NCBI RefSeq assembly: GCF_002735905.1
Contig: NZ_PEBD01000008.1
Coordinates: 124,001 to 188,000, forward strand
Direction: 5' to 3'
DNA length: 64,000 nt
DNA from: Williamsia muralis
GTDB lineage: Bacteria; Actinomycetota; Actinomycetes; Mycobacteriales; Mycobacteriaceae
Of this stretch, positions 25,516-33,900 are shown one piece after another. The position numbers and the translations under genes are program-made. The notes under the pieces were generated by a model, which saw only the letters and a list, made by a program, of their open reading frames with translations, did not search any database and was not told the DNA's origin. Position 1 is the first letter of the stretch, and each line of letters starts with the position of its first letter.

Positions 25516-26352
25516 TCAGCCCGTCGGATCCCGCCACCACAGGTCGGTGGGGGCGACCGGAACGGTGCGCTTGTGCCTGGTCTTGACGAAGGCCTGCTCG
25601 ATGGTCTTGGCCGCCTCGTCGGAGACCGCCTCTCCGGTCAGGTACGCATCGATCTCGCGGTAGGTGACACCCAGGGCCTCCTCGTCCGGGATCGCGGGCC
25701 GGTCGTCTTCCAGATCGGCGGTGGGCACCTTGGTCCACAGGCTGTCTGGTGCCCCCAGATGTTCCAGGATTCGCGCTCCTTGCCCCTTCGTCAGTCCCGA
25801 GAGGGGAACCACGTCAGCGCCGCCGTCGCCGTACTTGGTGAAGAATCCGGTCACCGCCTCGGCCGCGTGGTCGGTACCCACGACGATGAGGTTCAGCTGA
25901 CCGGCCACGGCGTACTGCACGATCATTCGCTCACGCGCCTTCACGTTGCCACGGACCAGGTCGGTGAGCTCGTCGATACCCAGCGCAGCGGCGGTGGCCT
26001 TGGCTGCGGCGTCGGCGGTGTCCTTGATGTTCACGCTGATCGTGCGGGTCGGCTTGATGTAGTCGATGGCGGTGTCGACGTCGGCCTGGTCGGCCTGTAC
26101 GCCATACGGAAGCAATACCGCCACGAACTCGGCTGATCCTCCCGACTGGTTGATCCGGTCCACCGCCAGCTGACACAGGCGTCCGGCCAGCGAGCTGTCC
26201 TGCCCACCACTGATACCCAAGACGAAACCGTTTGCTCCGGCGTTCTGCGCATAGTCGACCAGGAACTGCACCCGGTTCTCGACCTCCGCGGCGACATCTA
26301 TGTCAGCGCGGACGTTCAACTCGTTTCGGACTGTGTCTGCGAGGGAATACAT
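25516..26352 (-). CDS. nadE: Ammonia-dependent NAD+ synthetase
   Basis: A 278-residue enzyme from ATG 26352 ([12 protein letters not shown]). It has the PP-loop SGGQDSS at 48-54, then [32 protein letters not shown] and [40 protein letters not shown], all NadE signatures. There is no N-terminal nitrilase (glutaminase) domain, so it is the NH3-dependent form of about 275 residues. Mycobacteria usually carry the long glutamine-dependent form, so this may be an additional or alternative enzyme. Divergent from pncC with a shared 105-base region. Confidence 0.95.
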   Translation of the reverse strand: MYSLADTVRNELNVRADIDVAAEVENRVQFLVDYAQNAGANGFVLGISGGQDSSLAGRLCQLAVDRINQSGGSAEFVAVLLPYGVQADQADVDTAIDYIKPTRTISVNIKDTADAAAKATAAALGIDELTDLVRGNVKARERMIVQYAVAGQLNLIVVGTDHAAEAVTGFFTKYGDGGADVVPLSGLTKGQGARILEHLGAPDSLWTKVPTADLEDDRPAIPDEEALGVTYREIDAYLTGEAVSDEAAKTIEQAFVKTRHKRTVPVAPTDLWWRDPTG

Positions 26353-26399
26353 AACTTCACCGTAGCCGGGGTACACCTGTCCTGCGAACCGAATGGCAA

Positions 26400-26422
26400 C
26401 TGCTGCACGATGTTTGCAGCAG
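26400..26422. promoter_or_regulatory. Inverted repeat between nadE and pncC
   Basis: CTGCTGCA (26400-26407) and TGCAGCAG (26415-26422) are perfect 8-base complements with a 7-base spacer, located between two divergent NAD-metabolism genes, 47 bases from the nadE start and 35 bases from the pncC start. Candidate operator for an NAD-responsive regulator (inference). Confidence 0.45.
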
Positions 26423-26457
26423 CGATGCACCACGCCCCAAAACACCGTGAGGACAAC

Positions 26458-26964
26458 ATGATTGCCGATCCCGACGACCGAGTTCCGACCGAGGACGAGG
26501 TGCAGGAGCTGTGTGAGGAACTGGCGGAGTTGGCGGGCGAGCACGATCTGACCATCGCGACCGCCGAATCACTCACCGCAGGTAACCTCGCTTCGCAACT
26601 CGGCCGGGCGACGTCGTCCGGCGACTGGTATTGCGGCGGCGTGATCGCCTATCGCAAGGAGGTCAAGTACTCGCTGCTCAAGGTGCCCGAGGGGCCGGTC
26701 GTCAGCGAAGAAGCTGCTCTGGCGATGGCCCGCAGCACGGCAGAGTTGATGGGTGCCAACCTCGCAGTCGCGGTCACCGGTGAGGCCGGACCTGAACCAC
26801 AGGAGGACAAGGAACCCGGGACGGTCTGGTTCGGCGTCTTCGATCATGGCTCGGTGGATGCCACCAAAAGGGTCTTCGACGGCGACCCGCCCGACGTTCT
26901 GGCCGCGACAGTTGCTGCCTCGGTGCGCATACTCGTCGACCGGGCGAAGTCGTCTGGCGAGTAG
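26458..26964 (+). CDS. pncC: CinA C-terminal-domain amidohydrolase (NMN deamidase, PncC-like)
   Basis: A 168-residue stand-alone CinA_C protein; ATG 26458 has GAGG six bases upstream. [39 protein letters not shown] and the later [33 protein letters not shown] carry the family's catalytic Ser/Lys/Tyr environment. PncC converts nicotinamide mononucleotide to nicotinic acid mononucleotide, the salvage step whose product leads to NadD and NadE. The adjacent divergent nadE strengthens the assignment. Confidence 0.88.
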   Translation: MIADPDDRVPTEDEVQELCEELAELAGEHDLTIATAESLTAGNLASQLGRATSSGDWYCGGVIAYRKEVKYSLLKVPEGPVVSEEAALAMARSTAELMGANLAVAVTGEAGPEPQEDKEPGTVWFGVFDHGSVDATKRVFDGDPPDVLAATVAASVRILVDRAKSSGE

Positions 26965-27018
26965 CAGAACGGCCGTGGCGCCATGTTTGGGTGCGCCGGC
27001 GATGGCTATTCCACACCC

Positions 27019-27627
27019 ATGCCTGAACTCAGCGCCCTCGCCCTGATCTGCAGCCTCAAGCCGTCACCTGCGCCATCGAGCACTGAGTTGCTCGCCGGAC
27101 AGGTGCTCGCCCAACTCGAGACCCATGGGGTGTCTGGCTCGAAGATCCGCGTGGTGGACCACGACGTGAAGCCCGGAGTGGAGGGCGACATGGGCGACGG
27201 CGACGAGTGGCCGGTCATCCGCGAAGCGATTCGAAAAGCCGACATACTGGTCGTGGCGACTCCGACATGGGTCGGTCACATGTCGAGTGTCGCCCAACGT
27301 GTTCTCGAGCGCCTGGACGCGGAACTGTCGGAAACCGACGATCAAGGACGGCCTGCCATGGTGGGCAAGGTCGCGGTGACCGCCGTGGTCGGCAACGAGG
27401 ACGGCGCACACAAGATCACAGCAGATCTTTTCCAGGGGCTGAACGACATCGGTTTCACGATTCCGGCGCAGGGCGGAACCTACTGGAACGGTGAGGCGAT
27501 GCAGGGAACGGACTACAACGACCTCGACGAGACACCTGAGCCCGTGGCCACCACCACGGCCACCGTGGCGAGGAACGCGGCCCACCTGGCTGCGCAGCTG
27601 CAGTTGACCCAGTACCCGCCCTACTGA
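27019..27627 (+). CDS. Flavodoxin-fold NAD(P)H-dependent oxidoreductase
   Basis: A 202-residue protein using ATG 27019 (MPELSAL); ATG 26983 is an alternative. The fold is that of the flavodoxin-like/FMN reductase group: ALALICSLKPSPAPSSTELLAGQVLAQLE (phosphate loop), ADILVVATPTWVGHMSSVAQRVLERLD and TAVVGNEDGAHKITADLFQGLNDIGFTIP. Probable quinone or flavin reductase in the cytoplasm; the substrate is unknown. It runs in the same direction as pncC, 54 bases downstream, and may be cotranscribed. Confidence 0.82.
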   Translation: MPELSALALICSLKPSPAPSSTELLAGQVLAQLETHGVSGSKIRVVDHDVKPGVEGDMGDGDEWPVIREAIRKADILVVATPTWVGHMSSVAQRVLERLDAELSETDDQGRPAMVGKVAVTAVVGNEDGAHKITADLFQGLNDIGFTIPAQGGTYWNGEAMQGTDYNDLDETPEPVATTTATVARNAAHLAAQLQLTQYPPY

Positions 27628-27651
27628 CGTACCACCGACGACCTTTCCGGA

Positions 27652-28371
27652 TCAGCGGGTGTACCGCAGGTAGAGAAAGTCGTTGTGCGAGAGCACATGT
27701 GTCAGCTTCATCCGTCGAGGCCCGCCCAGGGTGGTCCTAGACCTGGGCGATCCGCCCTGCCCGCCGGCAATCATGGGTGACACCGTCACGCACATCTCGT
27801 CGATGAGGTCGTGCTCAGCCAGGGCCTGCAACAACGACGGTCCGCCCTCACACAGAATCCGCCGAAAACCCCTCGCTCGCAGCGCATCTATCGCCTGTGG
27901 CAGATCCACTCGGTCGTGGCCGGCGACGATGGTCTCCTGATCGGCGCCCCGATTACTCGCGCGGGCGGCCACCGAAGTCGTGATGATCAACGGTGGGGGC
28001 TCCACACCGAACAGCCGGGATTCGCTCGGCAGCCGCCCCTTGGTGGTGACCACCGCAACCGGCGGCGCGTCGGTGAGACCGAGCTTCGCTCGACGGAGCT
28101 GCATCTGCCTGTGCGTGAGGATCACTCGGCCGTACGACTCCGCACGCACGGTTCCCGCTCCGACGAGCAACACATCAGCAAAGGCACGTAGATCCAGAAG
28201 CAACTGGTGGTCGGTCGGATCGGATATCGCGGCGACGCGGCCGTCGAATGCCGCCTCGTTGTCCAGCGTGTTCACCATGTTGACGCGAACACCGTCAGGC
28301 GGATCGCTGTAAAAGTCGATCGGCGCCACCGTATCTGCCGCCGTCAGCACGGTGACCTCGGTGTCGCTCAT
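27652..28371 (-). CDS. RibD C-terminal-domain reductase (pyrimidine reductase family)
   Basis: A 239-residue protein from ATG 28371 (MSDTEVTVL). Blocks typical of the RibD_C/DHFR fold are present: VNMVNTLDNEAAFDGRVAAISDP, FADVLLVGAGTVRAESYG (NADPH site), ILCEGGPSLLQALAEHDLIDEM and TVSPMIAGGQ. It lacks the deaminase half of bifunctional RibD. The closest known counterparts are the mycobacterial stand-alone RibD-like reductases, whose physiological role is unclear and which can act on folates. It follows ndh on the same strand by 22 bases. Confidence 0.88.
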   Translation of the reverse strand: MSDTEVTVLTAADTVAPIDFYSDPPDGVRVNMVNTLDNEAAFDGRVAAISDPTDHQLLLDLRAFADVLLVGAGTVRAESYGRVILTHRQMQLRRAKLGLTDAPPVAVVTTKGRLPSESRLFGVEPPPLIITTSVAARASNRGADQETIVAGHDRVDLPQAIDALRARGFRRILCEGGPSLLQALAEHDLIDEMCVTVSPMIAGGQGGSPRSRTTLGGPRRMKLTHVLSHNDFLYLRYTR

Positions 28372-28393
28372 CTCGCGCGGTCCGGAGGGCCCG

Positions 28394-29710
28394 TCACGTG
28401 TACGGTTTACGGGCCGTCTCGGGGTCACCATAGGTGATCGCGCGTTCACGCCTCGATCCGGTCGCCAGCGTGGCCGCCCAGTTCATCAGGGTGCCGGTGC
28501 GATTACGGGCACCGGAGAGGAACGCGATGTGGATGACTCCCCACGAGAGCCAGCCCATCATCCCCGACATGTGGAGCGGACCGGCCTGCACCAGTGCGTG
28601 ATGCCGGGCGATGTAGGCCGCGTTACCCAGGTCTCGATACTTGAACGGTCGTCTCTTCTTGGTCTTGCCCTCCACCGCGGCGGCGATCACCGCGCCGGCG
28701 TGCCGCCCGCCTTGCATGGCGACCTCGGCAACGCCGGGAAGTTTGTTGCGCGACATCATGTCTCCGACAACAAACACGTTCGGATGCCCAGGAACACTCA
28801 GGTCCGGCTCGACCGCGATCCGCCCCGACCGGTCCTGCTCAGCGCCCAAGGCGGTGGCCAGCGTCCGTGCGAACGGAACCGCTTCCACGCCTGCCGTCCA
28901 CAACACCGTCCGGGTGTCGAACCGGGTCTTGGTCTTCGGTTCGGCCTTGGTGGTGATCTCCACGTCCGTGGCGGTCACGTCGGTGACGTGCACGCCGAGG
29001 TGGGTCTCGACCCCCACCTTGTCGAGTGTGCGCAGCGCGCTGTCGCTGAGCTTGCTGTCGAACGACTCCAGAACCCGCTGTCCACCGTGCAAGAGCAGCA
29101 CCCGCGCCTCACCCGGGTCGATCGACCGGAACTCGTGTGTCAGTGCGCGCGTGGCCAATTCGCGGATCTGCCCGGCGAGTTCGACACCGGTGGGCCCGCC
29201 GCCCGCAACAGCAAAGGTCAGCCAGGGTTTGCGTTCTTCCGGTGTGGGCAACGATTCGGCCATCTCGAAGGCGGCCACCAGCTTTCGGCGGATGGTCAGC
29301 GCGTCGTCGAGGGTCTTCATGCCCGGCGCCCACTGGATGTACTCCTCGTGACCGTGGTACGCCTGCTGCATTCCTGCAGCCACCACGAGGTAGTCGTACT
29401 TCAGCTCGAAGGTCGATCCGTCGAAGCGGCTCGCCGTGAGCACTCGCGCCTCGGTGTCGATGGCGTTCGCCTCACCGAGCGCGACGTGCGCGTTGTCCTG
29501 GTTGCGCAGCAGGTGCCTCAGAGGACTTGCGATGGAGCCTTCCGACAGCAGGCCGGTGGCGCATTGGTACAGCAGCGGCTGGAACACGTGGCTGGTGCCG
29601 CGCTCGACAACGGTCACCGCGACATCGGCGCGCTTGAGGCGCTTTGCCGCGTAGAGACCTCCGAATCCTCCACCCACGATCAACACATGGGGCCGGCCGG
29701 GTGCAGTCAT
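28394..29710 (-). CDS. ndh: Type II NADH dehydrogenase (NDH-2)
   Basis: A 438-residue flavoprotein from ATG 29710. FAD-binding VLIVGGGFGGLYAAKRL is at the N-terminus, FQPLLYQCATGLL follows (quinone/FAD contact), the NADH-binding VAGGGPTGVELAGQI lies near residue 168 and the second FAD motif HPNVFVVGDMMSRN near 316. The C-terminal YIARHHALVQAGPLHMSGMMGWLSWGVIHIAFL is the amphipathic membrane anchor. It oxidises NADH and reduces menaquinone at the cytoplasmic membrane face without proton pumping. Confidence 0.94.
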   Translation of the reverse strand: MTAPGRPHVLIVGGGFGGLYAAKRLKRADVAVTVVERGTSHVFQPLLYQCATGLLSEGSIASPLRHLLRNQDNAHVALGEANAIDTEARVLTASRFDGSTFELKYDYLVVAAGMQQAYHGHEEYIQWAPGMKTLDDALTIRRKLVAAFEMAESLPTPEERKPWLTFAVAGGGPTGVELAGQIRELATRALTHEFRSIDPGEARVLLLHGGQRVLESFDSKLSDSALRTLDKVGVETHLGVHVTDVTATDVEITTKAEPKTKTRFDTRTVLWTAGVEAVPFARTLATALGAEQDRSGRIAVEPDLSVPGHPNVFVVGDMMSRNKLPGVAEVAMQGGRHAGAVIAAAVEGKTKKRRPFKYRDLGNAAYIARHHALVQAGPLHMSGMMGWLSWGVIHIAFLSGARNRTGTLMNWAATLATGSRRERAITYGDPETARKPYT

Positions 29711-29824
29711 TCGGTGTCAACTCCTTTCGCTGCAAGACGGCGCAGCGATACCCGCTTGTTCACAACTCGAATCATGTTATGCGGTTCGGGTCGTGACGGG
29801 GTCTGACTCAGGCCGCGCGCGGCG

Positions 29825-30760
29825 TCACGTCAGATAGCCGCCACCGCGTGGGAAGAAATCTTTCCCCGCATGCTCCACACCGTCTTCGGTCCGCAGTCGT
29901 TCCACGACCAGTCCGTGGTTCTTTCCGCGGTATGCGTCGGATCCGGCCACGATCACCATGCCGTCCCCCTCGTGGATGAACACACGGCCTGGGGTGCCGC
30001 CGTAGATGCCTTCGGAGACCGAGGCCTTGGTGATCCGAATGCGCTCGCCACGGAAGTGGGTGAAGGCGTTGGGGTAGGGATCCGATTGGGCGCGGACGAG
30101 GCGATCGATGTCCTCGGCGGGCCAGTTCCAGTTGATCTGACTGTCGATGTCCGCGCGCTTGTGGAAGAAGGTGCGGTCCGCGAGATTCTGCGGCTTCCAG
30201 ACGGCTTCACCCGACTCGATGAGGTCGAGGGCCTCGATCAGGACCTCGGGGATGATGTCGATGGTTGCGCGTACGAGATCGGTGGCCGTGTCACGAGGCC
30301 CGATGGGTACCGACCGTTGCACCACCACATCGCCGGTGTCGAGGTCGTCGTCCATCCGGTGGGCGGTCAGGCCCACCTCCTTCTCCCCGCTGATCAGCGC
30401 CCAGATGACCGGCGAGAAACCGGTGAACTTGGGCAGCAACGAGTCGTGCAGGTTCAGGGTGCCGTGCGGCGGTAGGTCGAAGAGTTCACGCGGTAGCCAG
30501 GTGCGCCAGTTGTTCGCGACGATGATGTCGGGCTCGGCGTGTTTGACCTGCTCGATCAGTTCGCTGTCGGGTCGTTGCGCGAGGTGGACGGGGATGTTGT
30601 TGGCCCGGGCCAGTTCCTCGACGGAGTCCGACCAGATGGACTCGTACGAGTGCTCACTCGGCGGGTGGGTGACGGCCAGAACCACCTCGTGATCCGACTC
30701 GATGAGTGCTTCGAGAGTCTTGTGTCCCCAGGTCTGGTAGCCGAAGGTCGCTACTCGCAT
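29825..30760 (-). CDS. Formyltransferase of the siderophore locus (hydroxyornithine formyltransferase)
   Basis: A 311-residue protein from ATG 30760 (MRVATFGYQTWG). The 10-formyl-THF transferase core has all catalytic residues: Asn103, His105 (TLNLHDSLLPKFTGFSP) and Asp141 (MDDDLDTGDVVVQ), with a C-terminal FMT_C-like domain from about residue 200. It differs from tRNA formyltransferase in its start (VATFGYQTWGHKTLEALI) and sits divergent from an NRPS operon ending in an ornithine/lysine N-monooxygenase. Coelichelin and rhodochelin clusters hold equivalent enzymes that formylate N5-hydroxyornithine. Role here is by context; iron boxes lie 81-132 bases upstream. Confidence 0.87.
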   Translation of the reverse strand: MRVATFGYQTWGHKTLEALIESDHEVVLAVTHPPSEHSYESIWSDSVEELARANNIPVHLAQRPDSELIEQVKHAEPDIIVANNWRTWLPRELFDLPPHGTLNLHDSLLPKFTGFSPVIWALISGEKEVGLTAHRMDDDLDTGDVVVQRSVPIGPRDTATDLVRATIDIIPEVLIEALDLIESGEAVWKPQNLADRTFFHKRADIDSQINWNWPAEDIDRLVRAQSDPYPNAFTHFRGERIRITKASVSEGIYGGTPGRVFIHEGDGMVIVAGSDAYRGKNHGLVVERLRTEDGVEHAGKDFFPRGGGYLT

Positions 30761-30840
30761 GAAACTGGCCTCTTCAGTCGTCGGAAGTACGTGGCGCCCG
30801 CGAGTGCACCACAAATGTGCGTTCAGCTTGACCGACGGAG

Positions 30841-30859
30841 ATAGGTTATGCAAACCTAC
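30841..30859. promoter_or_regulatory. IdeR/DtxR-type iron box
   Basis: ATAGGTTATGCAAACCTAC matches the 19-base consensus TTAGGTTAGSCTAACCTAA at 15 positions and keeps both AGGTT/AACCT half-sites. It lies between the divergent formyltransferase and NRPS genes, so iron-loaded IdeR would repress both directions. Confidence 0.85.
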
Positions 30860-30873
30860 ATTCACCATTGAAG

Positions 30874-30892
30874 TTAGTGCAGCATTCCCTAA
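30874..30892. promoter_or_regulatory. Second, weaker iron-box-like site
   Basis: TTAGTGCAGCATTCCCTAA matches the IdeR consensus at 13 of 19 positions, with intact outer arms TTAG and CCTAA but a degraded centre. Start-to-start distance to the first box is 33 bases, about three helical turns. Confidence 0.45.
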
Positions 30893-30960
30893 ACTCACCC
30901 AGCGATGCAATGGGGCCTCGCCGAGTGGGTCAGCGCGCTCCGGACAGAAGAGATCCTCAG

Positions 30961-33900
30961 GTGGATTCCGCACATACCTTGACCGGGAACCCCACCCCCT
31001 CGGCGCCTTCCCCCACGACTCCAACTGCCGGATCGGAAGCGTTTCCGCTGACCGCGGCCCAACGCGGTATCTGGTTCGCCCAGCACCTGATGCCCCACAC
31101 GCCCATCGTCATCGCGAACTACGCGGAGATCCATGGCCCACTCGACGTTGATCTGCTCGATGACGTGGTCCGCTCCTGCATGCACGAGATCGACTGCGGG
31201 ATGCTCCGCCTCGTCGAAATCGACGGTGAGCCGTTCCAGGTGGTCGACCAGACCCTGTCGGATCGATTCGAGCGAATCGACCTGCGCGGCGAGGACGATC
31301 CCGAACTGGCCGCGCAAGAATGGATTCACGCGAATTACTCGGCGCCGATAGATCTGCTCTCCGATCGGCTGATCAAGGGTGCGGTGCTCCGCGTCGGCGA
31401 CGAGCACTACCTCTGGTACTCCTGTATCCACCACATCGTCATCGACGGCTACGGCGCCATCCTGTTCATCAATCGTGCCGCCGAGATGTACAGCGCAAAG
31501 CTGGCCGGACGCGAGGCCGACACCCAGGCCGTCCCTCCGCTGCAGGCGCTGATCACGTCCGAAAACGACTACCGGTCGTCCAGCCGGTTCCGGCGCGACC
31601 GCGACTACTGGCTTACAAAAGCCGCGAATCTCCCCGAGCCGCAGTCGTTGTCGCCGTCCGGATCCGCGCCCGACGTCAGACCACGGCGAGTCGGTGAGCT
31701 CCTCTCGACTGAGGTCACCCGGCAACTCGAGGCCGCTTCGACGAGATTGAAGACCTTCGAGACACCACTGTTGATCGCAACCCTCGCCGTGTACATCGCC
31801 CGGATCACCGGTTCGACGGACGTGGTCCTGAGCCTTCCGGTGTCGGGCCGGACCAACGCGGTGCTTCGCAGGTCGGGCGGGATGGTGTCCAACATCGTGC
31901 CCATTCGCGCGTCGATCACGCCGACGACGACAGTCGGTGACCTCGTCTCCCACATCCAGCTCGAGCTCACCGGTGCCCTGCGCCATCAGCGCTATCGGGC
32001 CGAGGATCTGCGACGCGACCTCGGCGCAGCTGAGGACTCCCGCGGCTTCTACGGGCCGGTCATCAACATCATGAACTTCCCGTCGGACATTCGTCTGGGG
32101 CCGGTCACCGGGCGGTTCCAGATCCTGTCGACCGGACCGGTCCACGACCTGTCGGTGAACCTCTACCCGAGCGCCGACGGCAATACCCGCGTCGACTTCG
32201 AAGCCAACCGGAACGCTTACGGAAGCGCTGAGCTGCGCGCGCACCACCGCCGGTTCGTCACGCTCCTGCGGACGATGGCCACAGCCCCACCCGGCGCCGC
32301 CGTCAAAGGCTTCGATGTCTTGACAGCCGACGATCGCCGTGCGCTTGTGCCATCTCGTGGCCCGGCGGCTGTGCCCCCGGCAACGTTGAACCAAATGACA
32401 AGGGCCGCAGTGCTGGCCGACCCAGATTCCGTCGCCTTGGAGATGCACACGACGCATACGTACCGGCAGGTGGACGCCTGGTCCGATCAACTTGCCCGAG
32501 CGCTACGCGATGCCGGCGCATCCACCGAGCAGTTTGTTGCCATCGCCCTGCCCCGGTCGCTCGACTCCGTACGCAGCGTGTGGGCGGTTGCCAAGACCGG
32601 TGCGGCGTTTGTCCCGGTGGATCCGCACTATCCGGCCGACCGCATCGCGCACATGCTCACCGACTCGGGCGCCCGACTGGGCATCACCACCAGCGAGTTC
32701 CGCTCGCAGCTACCCGACACGGTGCAGTGGCTGGTGATCGACGAACTGAAGATCGACAGCGAGGTAACCACGACGACGACCCGCGCGATGGAAGTCGATG
32801 TCTCACTCGACAATCCGGCATACATGATCTACACCTCCGGCTCCACCGGAACCCCCAAAGGTGTTGTCATCACCCACCGCGGACTGGCCAACCTCGCCGC
32901 CGAAAGAAAACACAACTACCTCGTCGAACCCCACTCGAGATTCCTCCACAACACCTCACCCAGCTTCGACATGGCCATCGGCGAACAAATCGCCGCACTC
33001 TCCGCAGGCGCCACCCTCGTGGTCTCACCCCCGGACCTGAGCCCTTCAGAGCTCACCGATTGGATTGTCACCAAACGGATCACCCACGCGTTGATCACCC
33101 CGACCATGCTGTCGGCGCTCGATCCGGACGCGCTGGTCTCCCTCGAGGTGCTCGGGGTCGGGGGCGAGGCGGTGACCGGTGACCTGGTGGACCGTTGGGC
33201 CGTCGGCCGACAGATGCGCAACGGATACGGACCGACCGAAGCCACCGACATCGCCACCGTCGGCAATCTGCGGCCAGGCAAACCGGTGTCGATCGGTGCC
33301 GCCGTGCACGGTTTCGAACTGTTGGTACTGAACGCCCGCCTGCAACCTGTGCCTGCCGGTGTACCCGGCGAGCTGTATCTCGCCGGACCCGGCCTGGGCC
33401 GTGGTTACCACCGTCGGCATGCGTTGACCGCAGAACGGTTCGTTGCCAATCCATTCGGCCGCCCGGGTGGTCGCATGTACCGGACCGGGGACGTCGTCAG
33501 CTGGGCTGGCGACCACCAGCTCCGCTATCACGGACGAGCCGACAGCCAGGTCAAGATTCGCGGGCATCGAATAGAACTGGGCGAGATCGACGCGGTGCTC
33601 CGGTCCTCTCCGGATGTCCGGCACGTACGGACAGCGGTACGCGAACTCGCCGACGGCCATCCGGCTCTGGTGTCGTATGTGGTCGGTGCTGCGCACTCGG
33701 CAGACCGTCTTCGTGAGTTTGCCGCGCGGAGCCTCCCCCGCCACATGCAACCGGCGGCGGTCGTGCTGATCGACGCGCTACCACTGACCCCCACCGGCAA
33801 GCTGGACGAACGAGCGTTACCTGTACCCGAACTCACCCGTAGCGCCTACCGTGCGCCGAGTTCCGACGCCGAACGTGTTGTCGCAGCGGTGTTTGCCGAG

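Noticed and set aside
29825-30760. Methionyl-tRNA formyltransferase (fmt)
   Set aside because: The catalytic core is shared, but the divergent iron-boxed NRPS operon and the N-terminal sequence favour a siderophore-specific enzyme; no def gene is adjacent.
30895-32490. Long open frame (531 codons) on the minus strand inside the NRPS C1 region
   Set aside because: It is antisense to conserved C-domain motifs, has no recognisable domain and reflects high-GC codon bias.
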